Positions 44,499-52,424 of a stretch of 64,000 bases of DNA are shown here, piece after piece. Origin of the DNA: UBA4742 sp963785815. GTDB lineage: Bacteria > Actinomycetota > Acidimicrobiia > Acidimicrobiales > Acidimicrobilacustridaceae. How positions within the stretch are numbered: the first letter of the stretch is position 1; every line of letters begins with the position of its first letter. Location: positions 1,178,001 to 1,242,000 of the forward strand of contig CAWAWN010000003.1 of the NCBI GenBank assembly GCA_963785815.1. Reading direction: 5' to 3'. The position numbers and the translations under genes were made by a program. The notes under the pieces are model-generated. The model worked only from the letters and a program-made list of their open reading frames with translations. It was not told the origin of the DNA and ran no database searches.

Positions 44499-45215
44499 AT
44501 GAACCTCGGCTCCTGGCAGGTCACCTGCGACCGACCGCGTCGCGGGCGACGATCCCACTCGGTGCGACCCCGCCTCGCGCTCGGCGTGGCGTGCACCGTC
44601 GGCGCGCTGGTGGCGCTGTCGGTACCGGCCGGGGCGGACAACGTGGCTACGGGCACGGTCACCCTGGCCGTGCGCAGCGTGACGGTGGCCAACTCGACCG
44701 GCGGCTCCACGTTCTCCTACGACGTCTGCCGCACCACGAGCAGCTTGACGCCGACGGCGGGTCTGCCCCTGCCCGATGGCTTCTGCAACAACTCGGACGA
44801 CCCGGTGCAGGTGACCAACGGCCTGGTGCCCGACCAGATCCAGATCTCGGCCACCGACTTCGTCCCCAGCGACGGGACCGGCGCCCCGTGGACGTTGTGC
44901 GAGAACGTCGGCAGCGCACCCGGCCTGCCCGCCTGCACCGGCTCGATCGCCGCGCTCAACGGCTCGCTCCAGGCGATCCCGGCGACGCTCGGATCCGACG
45001 TGCCCGGGCTGGACGAGGCGTCTCTCCAGGTGCAGGGCTGGGCCGTGGGCATCGACCCCTCGCTCGACAAGGCGTTGGACACCACCACGAACCAGGACGC
45101 CCCCACCGGCGCCAGCGTCACCGAGGACATGACCTTGGAAGGTCCCTACACCTCCAGCGACTCGTCGCCCTCGTTCTCCAACACCGTCACCTGGACCGCC
45201 TTGCCGGCGGTGTGA
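44499..45215 (+). CDS. Secreted WxL-like family protein 3
   Basis: A 238-residue secreted paralogue; the signal peptide ends at VPAGA-D (residue 46), behind an Arg-rich n-region (RPRRGRRSHSVRPRL). Family features are FSYDVC, LPDGFC, VQVTNGLVPDQIQISATDFV, the proximal PWTLC, GLDEASLQVQG and the end SNTVTWTALP. The sequence GADNVATGTV after cleavage is almost repeated in copy 4. GAAGGAA precedes the ATG. Confidence 0.8.
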   Translation: MNLGSWQVTCDRPRRGRRSHSVRPRLALGVACTVGALVALSVPAGADNVATGTVTLAVRSVTVANSTGGSTFSYDVCRTTSSLTPTAGLPLPDGFCNNSDDPVQVTNGLVPDQIQISATDFVPSDGTGAPWTLCENVGSAPGLPACTGSIAALNGSLQAIPATLGSDVPGLDEASLQVQGWAVGIDPSLDKALDTTTNQDAPTGASVTEDMTLEGPYTSSDSSPSFSNTVTWTALPAV

Positions 45216-45258
45216 CCACGATCCGCCCCGTGACCACCGGACCCCGAGAGGAACGCAC

Positions 45259-45987
45259 ATGAAGATCGGACCCGTCACCGTCGAGATCGGAGGCCGGCGC
45301 CATCGAGCCCGACCGTCCCGCTCGCACCGACCTCGCCTGGCGCTCGGTGTCGTGCTGGCCAGCGCGGCCCTGCTGGCGCTGGCCGTCCCGGCCGGGGCCG
45401 ACAACGCGGCGACCGGCACGGTGGCGGTGAACCCGAGCGCGGTGCGCTCGATCACGGTCAGCCCCACGACGTTCGACTACAGCGCCTGTTGGGCCACCAA
45501 CGGCCAGCTGCCGGTGGGCAACACCATGGTCATGCCCAACGGGGTCTGCGCGGCGGCGCCGACCGACGGCATCACGATCACGAACGGCTCGGCACCGGCG
45601 ACGATCGAGGTCCAGGCCACGGCCTTCGTGCCGTCGGACGGGTTGAACTACCCCTGGTCGCTGTGCACCCGGGATTCGACCCAGGCCACCGCCCTCGGCG
45701 TGCCGTACTGCTCGGTCCCCGGACTCGACCAGGCCCAGATGGCCCTGTGGGGCGCGCCGATCGCGACGGGTTCGGACATCGGGACCAGCGTGAGCGGGTA
45801 CGGCACGATCGTCGGGCTGAACCCGGCGTGCGACACGTCGTTCAACTACCCCGAACCGGCCAGCTGCAGTGCCATCGGCGGCCAGAGCCAGACCGAGACC
45901 CCGTTCTTCCAGGCCCCGTTCTCCTCGTCGGACGCCTCGGCCAGCTTCTCCAACACCCTGACGTGGACGGCGGTGCCGACCTCATGA
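45259..45987 (+). CDS. Secreted WxL-like family protein 4
   Basis: A 242-residue secreted paralogue; the signal peptide ends at VPAGA-D (about residue 47). Family features are FDYSAC, MPNGVC, ITITNGSAPATIEVQATAFV, the proximal YPWSLC, PGLDQAQMALWG, NPACDTS and the end SNTLTWTAVP. It is closest to copy 3 by the GADNxATGTV region and RPRLALGV leader. AGAGGAA precedes the ATG. The stop overlaps the start of copy 5 (ATGA). Confidence 0.8.
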   Translation: MKIGPVTVEIGGRRHRARPSRSHRPRLALGVVLASAALLALAVPAGADNAATGTVAVNPSAVRSITVSPTTFDYSACWATNGQLPVGNTMVMPNGVCAAAPTDGITITNGSAPATIEVQATAFVPSDGLNYPWSLCTRDSTQATALGVPYCSVPGLDQAQMALWGAPIATGSDIGTSVSGYGTIVGLNPACDTSFNYPEPASCSAIGGQSQTETPFFQAPFSSSDASASFSNTLTWTAVPTS

Positions 45988-46697
45988 TCGCCGTCGTCGT
46001 CACGCGTGAGGCCCCGGAGCGGGGACTCCACCGGATGCGCCCTGGCCTGCTGGCGGCTGCCTCGGCCTGGCTGCTGGTGGTGGTGGCCGCCGTCGGGGCC
46101 CTGGGGGCCCCGGCGGGCGCCGACGCGACCGTGCAGGGCACGGTCTCGATGGCCACGCGCAGCGTGACCGTGGACACCACGTCGGTCGCCTACGACGACT
46201 GCGAGATCTCGCCCTACGCCACGGCCGACGCCTCCCAGTCGACCGCGGGGCTGCCCACCCCCAACGGCGTGTGCTCGACCTCCGACACCTTCACGGTGAC
46301 CAACGGGCAGATCCCCGACTGGATCGAGGTCAGCACGGGGCGCTTCGAACCCGACTCGACCGTCGGACCGCCCTGGGACATCTGCAACTTCACGGGGGGT
46401 TCGTTCACGACGGCGATCGGCGACCTGACCTGCTCCGGCACCGCCTTCTCGGGCGGCCAGCTGCCCGGGCAGAACCAGGCCGAGGTGCAGCTGGTGTCGT
46501 CGGGCGACAACGCTCCGATCGGCCCCTATCCCCGATGCGCGGGGACCATCGACCCCGCCGGGTGCACCACCACGCAAGGGGCGGCGGCCGGGGCCAGCGG
46601 CACCTTCGGCCTGGACATGACCGGCCCGCAGAGCGTGCAGTCGACCTCGCCCTCCTTCTCCGACGCCATCACCTGGACGGCGGTGCCGCCCTCGTGA
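45984..46697 (+). CDS. Secreted WxL-like family protein 5
   Basis: A 237-residue secreted paralogue; the signal peptide ends at APAGA-D (residue 46). Family features are VAYDDC, TPNGVC, FTVTNGQIPDWIEVSTGRF, the proximal PWDIC (WxL changed to WDI), PGQNQAEVQ, PRCAGT and the end SDAITWTAVP. The ATG overlaps the stop of copy 4, so translation is coupled. Confidence 0.8.
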   Translation: MIAVVVTREAPERGLHRMRPGLLAAASAWLLVVVAAVGALGAPAGADATVQGTVSMATRSVTVDTTSVAYDDCEISPYATADASQSTAGLPTPNGVCSTSDTFTVTNGQIPDWIEVSTGRFEPDSTVGPPWDICNFTGGSFTTAIGDLTCSGTAFSGGQLPGQNQAEVQLVSSGDNAPIGPYPRCAGTIDPAGCTTTQGAAAGASGTFGLDMTGPQSVQSTSPSFSDAITWTAVPPS

Positions 46698-46743
46698 CCC
46701 CGATCCCACGTCCAGCCGCTCGCACTCTCCCTGGAGGAGCACC

Positions 46744-47424
46744 ATGATGCGCTTCGGTCCGTTCACCTTCCGCCTCGAACGACGACCGGGTTCGGCACGT
46801 CGCTCACGACCGCTCGTGACCTCGTCGACGTGGCGCGCCCGTCCGGCCCGTCGAGCGTGGGCGGTGGTGGTGGTGCCCGTCCTGGTGCTGGCCACCGCGG
46901 CGGTCGGCCTCGCCCCTGCCGGGGCCGCCACCACGGCGACGGCCACCGGGACCATGGTGGTCGGCGTGCGGTCGGTGTCGGTCACCCCGACCACCTTCAG
47001 CTTCGGGGAGTGCACGCTCGATGGCACGCCCACGATCCTGCAGTTCCCCAACGACCACTGCACCGTCGGCTGGTTCGTCATCACCAACGGCACCGCCGCC
47101 TCGCACGTCGACATGGCCGTGTCCGCCTTCCGGCCCAGGGACCGCCGCCAGGCGTGGTACCCGTGCGGCTCGCCCGGGGGTGTCGCCTGCACGGGACCGG
47201 GCGGCGCGCCGGGCAAGGACCAGTTCCTGTGGCAGAGCAACTGGGGGGAGACCTTCGGGCTGACCGCCCAGTGCGACCAGCACGCCATGCCGATCGAGGC
47301 CACGTGCCCGCTGACCGGCAGCGGGGCGACCGGCCAGGACTACGACATCATGGAGGGTCCGACCTCGTCGACGGACCAGTCGTCCAGCTTCACCATCACG
47401 CTCACCTGGACGGCCCTGCCGTGA
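46744..47424 (+). CDS. Secreted WxL-like family protein 6
   Basis: A 226-residue secreted paralogue with a long Arg-rich n-region (about 38 residues) before the hydrophobic core; cleavage is near PAGAA-T (residue 62). Family features are FSFGEC, FPNDHC, FVITNGTAASHVDMAVSAF, a changed proximal motif AWYPC, GKDQFLW and the end ITLTWTALP. It is shorter in the middle than its relatives. GGAGGAG lies 4 nt before the ATG. Confidence 0.8.
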   Translation: MMRFGPFTFRLERRPGSARRSRPLVTSSTWRARPARRAWAVVVVPVLVLATAAVGLAPAGAATTATATGTMVVGVRSVSVTPTTFSFGECTLDGTPTILQFPNDHCTVGWFVITNGTAASHVDMAVSAFRPRDRRQAWYPCGSPGGVACTGPGGAPGKDQFLWQSNWGETFGLTAQCDQHAMPIEATCPLTGSGATGQDYDIMEGPTSSTDQSSSFTITLTWTALP

Positions 47425-47496
47425 CGGCGGCCGGCCGGGTGTGGACGGGGCCGTGAGGGCGGCGGCGCGCCCGCCGTCGTGGCCTACGCTCCGCCG

Positions 47497-48108
47497 ATGA
47501 CTCGACGACTGCTGCACGTCGCTGCCACCCTCGGGGTGGTCGTCCTCGCCGGGTGGGGCGCGGTGGCCGGCGTGGCCTCGGCCAACGTGGGGGTGGGGAT
47601 CACGGCGGCAACCATCACGCTGGCCAAGCCCGTGGCCGCCGGCACCACGGCCAAGGCGCCGGGCGTCTACGTGGTCAACACCGGGACCCAGGGCGGGGTG
47701 GTGCACCTCAAGGTGTCCGACATGGAGCACACGAAGCACCATGTCGTCCCGGCCAGTTGGGTCAGGTTCGACCCGTCGTCGGTGAACCTCGACCCCAAGA
47801 AGGGGACCGTGGTGCCCTTCACCGTCTCGGTGCCCAAGGAAGCGGCGACCGGGGCGTACCAATCCGACCTGGTGGCCACCGCCACCTCGGCCGGGCAGGC
47901 CACGGGTACCGGGACCCAGGTGGGTGCAGCGGCGGCCACCCGCCTGACCTTCACGGTGGTGCCGGCGCCGGCGTCGAGCGACCCGCACATCCCGACCTGG
48001 GTGTGGATCGCGCTGGGCGCGGTGGTGCTGATCGGCCTGGTCGTGTGGGCCGTCCGCGCCAGCGGGGTGCGCCTGCACGTCGAGCGCACGCCGTCCTCCA
48101 AGGACTGA
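47497..48108 (+). CDS. DUF916-like Ig-fold protein with C-terminal membrane anchor (candidate WxL-interacting protein)
   Basis: A 203-residue protein with a signal peptide (cleavage at VASA-N, residue 29), one Ig-like beta domain and a C-terminal membrane helix (TWVWIALGAVVLIGLVVWAV) plus a short basic tail. The domain has the shape of DUF916 in Firmicute WxL-interacting proteins: GVYVVNTGTQGGVVHLKVSD, ASWVRFDPSSVNLDPKK, VPFTVSVPKEAATGAYQSDL. It is shorter than those (one domain, not two). The start ATG 47497 has TACGCT 6 nt upstream. It directly follows the six secreted paralogues. Confidence 0.75.
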   Translation: MTRRLLHVAATLGVVVLAGWGAVAGVASANVGVGITAATITLAKPVAAGTTAKAPGVYVVNTGTQGGVVHLKVSDMEHTKHHVVPASWVRFDPSSVNLDPKKGTVVPFTVSVPKEAATGAYQSDLVATATSAGQATGTGTQVGAAAATRLTFTVVPAPASSDPHIPTWVWIALGAVVLIGLVVWAVRASGVRLHVERTPSSKD

Positions 48109-48149
48109 CGATCGGCTGCTGACCACCCGTCCTCAGTCCTCCGTCGTCG

Positions 48150-48196
48150 AACTTGTCAGTTGAGCGACCTCGTAGGAGTCGCTCAGCTGACAGGTT
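48150..48196. terminator. 47-bp hairpin, copy 2, between convergent genes
   Basis: A 19-bp stem (two G-T pairs) around a 9-nt loop, with ends AACTTGTCAG and CTGACAGGTT. It lies between two convergent genes, so it could end transcription both ways, although there is no T-tract. It shares length and ends with 13540-13586, so it also belongs to a repeat family. Confidence 0.6.
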
Positions 48197-48212
48197 GCCG
48201 ACCTGGGGGCGA

Positions 48213-49046
48213 CTACCAGCCCTTGAACTCGGTGGGGCGGCGCTCGCGGAAGGCGGCCATGCCCTCGGCCATGTCCTGGGTGGCCACGATCAGCTCCTGG
48301 AAGAACGCCTCGTCGTCGAAGCTCTGCTCGCGGCTCGACTCGAAGCTGCGGTTGGCCAGGCGCTTGGTCAGCGACACGGCCTTGGTGGGCAAGGCGAGGA
48401 ACTTGGTGGCCAGCTCGTCGGCGGTGGCGTCCAGCTCGGCCGCCGGCACCACCCGGTTGACCAGCCCGATCCGGTCGGCTTGGGCGGCCGGGCAGTCCTC
48501 GCCCAGCAGGAGCAGCTCCTTGGCCCGGTGCAGGCCCACCAGCCGGGGCAGCAGGTAGCAGCCACCGGCGTCGGGCATGATGCCGCGCCGCACGAACACC
48601 TCGATGAACTTGGCCGTGTCGGCCATGACCACCAGGTCGCAGGCCAGGGCGAGCTGGGCACCCCCGCCGGCCGCCGTCCCGTTCACGGCGGCGATGACCG
48701 GCTTCTCGCAGTCGAGGATCGACCCCACCAGGCGCTGCCAACCGGTGCGGATCAGCCGGGCCGGGTCACCCAGGGCCTGGTCGGGCGCGCCCTCGGGGCG
48801 AGGTGGCCCCGGTCGCTGGGGCCCGCCCAGCGCCGCCCCCGTGCAGAAGTGGCGCTCGCCCGTCCCGCGCAGGACGACCACCCGCACGGCCAGGTCCTCG
48901 GACGCCTCGATGAAGCGATCCGCCAGGCGGTCGCGCATGTCGCCGGCCAGGGCGTTGCCCTGGTCCGGGCTGTTGATCGTGGCCCGGGCGATGCCGTCGG
49001 CCACCTCCCAACGGATCAGCTCGTCGACATCGCGGCGCTCAGCCAT
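48213..49046 (-). CDS. Enoyl-CoA hydratase/isomerase family protein
   Basis: This 277-residue crotonase-fold protein would hydrate or isomerise an enoyl-CoA. The oxyanion-hole motifs are HFCTGAALGG and NGTAAGGGAQLALACDLVV, followed by FVRRGIMPDAGGCYLLPRLV. The general base positions of true hydratases (two Glu) are not both visible: GIMPDAGG has Asp in the second. A helix with AFFQELIVATQDMAEGMAAF closes the trimer side. GGAGA lies 10 nt before the ATG. It is divergent from the SDR operon, with an operator between. Confidence 0.88.
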   Translation of the reverse strand: MAERRDVDELIRWEVADGIARATINSPDQGNALAGDMRDRLADRFIEASEDLAVRVVVLRGTGERHFCTGAALGGPQRPGPPRPEGAPDQALGDPARLIRTGWQRLVGSILDCEKPVIAAVNGTAAGGGAQLALACDLVVMADTAKFIEVFVRRGIMPDAGGCYLLPRLVGLHRAKELLLLGEDCPAAQADRIGLVNRVVPAAELDATADELATKFLALPTKAVSLTKRLANRSFESSREQSFDDEAFFQELIVATQDMAEGMAAFRERRPTEFKGW

Positions 49047-49109
49047 GCTCGGTGGATCTCCCGTGGGTTGGTCGGAGAAGATGGGCCAGCGTAGTGTGCA
49101 GGATCCGAA

Positions 49110-49127
49110 CCTGACGCCCGTGTCAGG
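49110..49127. promoter_or_regulatory. CCTGAC-type operator 1
   Basis: CCTGACGCCCGTGTCAGG: perfect 6-bp arms, 6-bp centre. It lies between divergent enoyl-CoA hydratase and SDR/acyl-CoA dehydrogenase genes. Matching sites are at 54927, 59379 and 62120. Confidence 0.75.
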
Positions 49128-49215
49128 AACCGGCAGGCTGGCCGACCGACCTGGCGGTCAGTCGTCAACTCGACGTCAGGTCGATCTCCGAGTCGACAGT
49201 GAGGGAGGGCGAACC

Positions 49216-50163
49216 GTGGGCACCTTCGACGGCAAGGTGGCACTGGTCACCGGAGCAGGTCGTGGCATCGGCCGCGAGGAGGCGATGCTGCTCGCCGCCG
49301 AAGGTGCCCGCGTCGTCGTCAACGACGTGGGTGGGGCCGCCGACGGCAGCGGCACCGACAAGGGCCCGGCTCTCGAGGTGGTCGACGAGATCGTGGCCCA
49401 GGGCGGCCAGGCCGCGGCCAACACCGACGACATCTCGACCTGGGCCGGCGCGGCCGCCCTGGTCGACCAGGCGGTGGAGACCTTCGGCGGGCTCGACGTC
49501 GTCATCAACAACGCCGGCATCCTGCGCGACCGGCTGAGCTTCAACATGACCGAGGAGGAGTGGGACGCGGTCATCGCCGTGCACCTCAAGGGCCACTTCG
49601 CCGTGGCCCGCCACGCCGCCGCCTACTGGCGGGGCCGCTCCAAGGAGACCGGCGAGCCCACCGGGGCGGCCATGGTCAACACGGCCAGCGAGTCCGGGCT
49701 CTACGGCAACGCCGGGCAGGCCAACTACGCGGCGGCCAAGGCCGGCATCGCCGGCATGACCATCGTGCTGGCCCGCGAGCTCGAGCGCCTCGGGGTGCGG
49801 GTCAACGCCATCGCCCCCGTGGCCCGCACCCGTCTCACCGAGGAGCTGGCCGGCGACTACATGCAGGCCGACGAGACCGGATTCGACCGGTTCTCGCCGG
49901 CCAACGTGGCCGCCGTGGCCTGTTGGCTGGCCTCCGACCTGGCCGCGGGCATCTCGGGCCAGGTGGTCAAGGTGCAGGGCGGGCAGCTCCAGCTGCTCGA
50001 GGGCTGGCGCCCCCTCACCGAGGTGACCGACGACAAGGAGTGGTCGCTCGACTCGGTGGCCGTGCTGCGCGACGCCATCCTGGGTGACTCCGACGGCTCG
50101 ATCCCGCCCTTCTTCTTCCCCTCTCCGCCGGCTGACCGCACGCCGTACCCCAGCGGCGCCTGA
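49216..50163 (+). CDS. SDR-family dehydrogenase, 3-hydroxyacyl-CoA dehydrogenase type
   Basis: This 315-residue SDR has TGAGRGIG, VVVNDVGG, NNAGILRD, the catalytic Ser in NTASESGLYG and Y-x3-K in ANYAAAKAGIAG. The NDVGG and GILRDRLSFNMTEEEWD features match the 17beta-HSD4/MFE-2-like group, whose members oxidise (R)-3-hydroxyacyl-CoA. It starts at GTG 49216 with a GGGAGGG ribosome site. It is followed at 13 bp by two acyl-CoA dehydrogenase genes, so all three likely form one operon under operator 1. Confidence 0.92.
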   Translation: MGTFDGKVALVTGAGRGIGREEAMLLAAEGARVVVNDVGGAADGSGTDKGPALEVVDEIVAQGGQAAANTDDISTWAGAAALVDQAVETFGGLDVVINNAGILRDRLSFNMTEEEWDAVIAVHLKGHFAVARHAAAYWRGRSKETGEPTGAAMVNTASESGLYGNAGQANYAAAKAGIAGMTIVLARELERLGVRVNAIAPVARTRLTEELAGDYMQADETGFDRFSPANVAAVACWLASDLAAGISGQVVKVQGGQLQLLEGWRPLTEVTDDKEWSLDSVAVLRDAILGDSDGSIPPFFFPSPPADRTPYPSGA

Positions 50164-50176
50164 GCCCGGCCCCGGC

Positions 50177-51367
50177 ATGAAGCTCGACCACGACCCGGCC
50201 GACGAGGCCTTCCGCCAGGAGCTCGTCGCCTTCCTGGACGGGCACACGCCAGCCGAGATCCGCGGCGGTCGCGACTGGATCGGCGACGACGCCGACACCG
50301 ATGACGACGGGATCATGGTCATCCCCGACTGGGCCCGCCGGTGGCAGGCCGACCTGTTCGACCACGGTTGGATGATCCCGGGCTACGCCCCCGAGCTGGG
50401 CGGGCGCAACGCCACGCCGGTCCAGACCCTCATCTACCTCGAGGAGATGGCGCGCCGGGGCCTGCCCCGCTCGGTGCACTTCGGGGGCTACGCCATCGTG
50501 GGCCCGTCGCTGCTGGAGTTCGGCGACGACGCCCAGCGGGCGCTGGCCCCGGCCGCCATCCGGGGCGACACCGTCTGGTGCGTGGGCATGTCCGAGCCCG
50601 ATGCCGGGTCGGACCTGGCCAACCTGTCCACCCGGGCAGTGGCCGACGGCGACGCCTTCGTGGTGAACGGCCAGAAGGTGTGGACCAGCTACGCGATGGT
50701 GGCGTCCAAGTGCTTCTGCTACGTGCGCACCGACCCCGACGTGCCCCGCCACAAGGGGATCTCGGCCCTGATCATCGACATGGACTCGCCGGGCATCGAG
50801 GTGCGGCCCCTGCACCAGATCTCGTATCGGGCCGAGTTCGCCGAGGTCTTCTTCTCGGATGTGATCGTGCCCCGGACCAACCTGGTGGGGGCGCTCAACG
50901 ACGGGTGGCGCATCACCATGGGCGCCCTGGCCCACGAGCGCGGTGCGCTGTGGGTGGAGGGCGTCATGGGCGCCCAGCGGGGCATCGACGACCTGGTCGA
51001 GCTGGCCCGGCGGCTGGGCGTCGACCAGGACCCGGTGGTACGACGCCGGGTGGCCGAGCTCGCAGCCCGGGTGCGGGCCCTGCGGGCCATGGGCTACAAG
51101 GGCTTCGCCTCCTTCGCCCAGGGCAGCTCGGCTCCCGAGCACAGCTTCATGAAGATGGCCACCTCCGAGGTCCGCCAGTCCATCTACGAGCTGGCCATCG
51201 ACCTCCAGGGCGCCAACCGGGCCGTGCTCGATCCGGCCCTGGCCGCCGAGGGCGGGCGTTGGCACCGGTCGTGGTTCACCTCGCTGGCCGCCACCATCGG
51301 CGGGGGCACGTCCGAGATCCAGCGCAACACGATCGCCACCCGGGTCCTGGGCCTGCCCCGAGACTGA
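50177..51367 (+). CDS. Acyl-CoA dehydrogenase, larger subunit of a probable pair
   Basis: This 396-residue flavoenzyme has VGMSEPDAGSDLANLST, FVVNGQKVWTSYAM, ISALIIDMDSPGIEVRP and the C-terminal ATIGGGTSEIQRNTIATRV, the last with the usual FAD contacts. In actinobacterial sterol breakdown, two adjacent acyl-CoA dehydrogenase genes encode an alpha2beta2 enzyme in which only one chain has the complete active site. This copy, with full-length C-terminal motifs, and the shorter next gene suggest that arrangement. The substrate is inference. Confidence 0.92.
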   Translation: MKLDHDPADEAFRQELVAFLDGHTPAEIRGGRDWIGDDADTDDDGIMVIPDWARRWQADLFDHGWMIPGYAPELGGRNATPVQTLIYLEEMARRGLPRSVHFGGYAIVGPSLLEFGDDAQRALAPAAIRGDTVWCVGMSEPDAGSDLANLSTRAVADGDAFVVNGQKVWTSYAMVASKCFCYVRTDPDVPRHKGISALIIDMDSPGIEVRPLHQISYRAEFAEVFFSDVIVPRTNLVGALNDGWRITMGALAHERGALWVEGVMGAQRGIDDLVELARRLGVDQDPVVRRRVAELAARVRALRAMGYKGFASFAQGSSAPEHSFMKMATSEVRQSIYELAIDLQGANRAVLDPALAAEGGRWHRSWFTSLAATIGGGTSEIQRNTIATRVLGLPRD

Positions 51368-51395
51368 TCGACGAACGAGGACAGGATCCAGCCAC

Positions 51396-52412
51396 GTGGA
51401 CTTCAGCCTGAGCGAGGAGCAGGACCTGCTGGTGGACACGGCCCGCGCCATGTTCGCCAACGAGTGCCCCCCGGAGCTGGTGCGCGGCGTGGCCGCCGAG
51501 CCCGACCTGGCCCGCCAGCTGTTCGACCGCCACCTGCGCGACTGGGTGGCCCTGGCCGCCCCGGTGCCGGACGGCTCGATGGTCGACCTCAGCCTGTTCC
51601 TGATCGAGGCGGGCGCGGCGGTGGCGCCGGGACCGTTCCTGACCACCGCCGGCTGCTTCGTCCCCCTGCTGCGCGGCGCGGGCCACGAGCTGGCCGACGA
51701 TGCCACCGCTGGCGCGGTGACCGGCACGGTGGCCCTGGCCGGGCCCGACGGGGTGTGGGTGTCGGTCGATGCCCCGGAGCGGACCCAGGTCATCGACGCC
51801 CACCTGGTCGACCGGGTGGCCGTGGTCACGCCCGGCCCGGGGCTGGTGGTGGTCGAGGCCAGCTCGTTGGCGCTCCAGCGGATCGAGACCCTGGACATGG
51901 CCCGGGAGTGGTTCACCCTCGTGGTGGACGACGAGCTGCTGGCCGGCGCCACGCCCCTCGACCCGACGGTCCTCGATGACGCGGTGGAGCGGGCCACGGT
52001 GGCGGTGGCCGCCGACGCGGTTGGGGCGGCGCGGTGGCTGATCGACTCGGCGGTGGCCTACGCCAAGGAGCGCATCCAGTTCGGCCGCCCCATCGGGTCC
52101 TTCCAGGCCGTGCAGCACAAGCTGGTCGACGCCGCCCTGGCCTACGAGGAGGCGGCGGCGGCGGTGGCCCACGCGGCCATGTGCATCGACGCCGACGACC
52201 CCGACCGCCACCGTGCCGTGCACGTGGCCAAGGCCCTGTCCGGGCTGGGGGCCCGGCGGGCGGCGCGCGATGCCCTGGCCACCTTCGGCGGCATCGGGTT
52301 CACCTGGGAGCACGACCTGCACCTGCACCTGCGCCGGGCCTACGGCGACGACGCCCTGTGCGGCACCCACGAGTGGCATCTGGATCGCCTGGCCGACCTG
52401 CTCCTGGCCTGA
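51396..52412 (+). CDS. Acyl-CoA dehydrogenase, smaller partner subunit
   Basis: A 338-residue member of the family, short and divergent. It keeps MDFSLSEEQDLLVDTARAMF, the helical ERIQFGRPIGSFQAVQHKL and FGGIGFTWEHDLHLHLRRA, but the FAD-binding EPDAGSD motif in the middle is missing. Its middle is a compressed beta domain. It sits 28 bp after the larger subunit and probably pairs with it. The start is GTG 51396. Confidence 0.9.
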   Translation: MDFSLSEEQDLLVDTARAMFANECPPELVRGVAAEPDLARQLFDRHLRDWVALAAPVPDGSMVDLSLFLIEAGAAVAPGPFLTTAGCFVPLLRGAGHELADDATAGAVTGTVALAGPDGVWVSVDAPERTQVIDAHLVDRVAVVTPGPGLVVVEASSLALQRIETLDMAREWFTLVVDDELLAGATPLDPTVLDDAVERATVAVAADAVGAARWLIDSAVAYAKERIQFGRPIGSFQAVQHKLVDAALAYEEAAAAVAHAAMCIDADDPDRHRAVHVAKALSGLGARRAARDALATFGGIGFTWEHDLHLHLRRAYGDDALCGTHEWHLDRLADLLLA

Positions 52413-52424
52413 CCCGCCAGTCGA

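Noticed and set aside
48577..49215. Longer N-terminus for the SDR at 49216
   Set aside because: The frame stays open upstream, but the family N-terminus begins at GTG 49216 behind a good ribosome site, and the upstream part is antisense to the enoyl-CoA hydratase.
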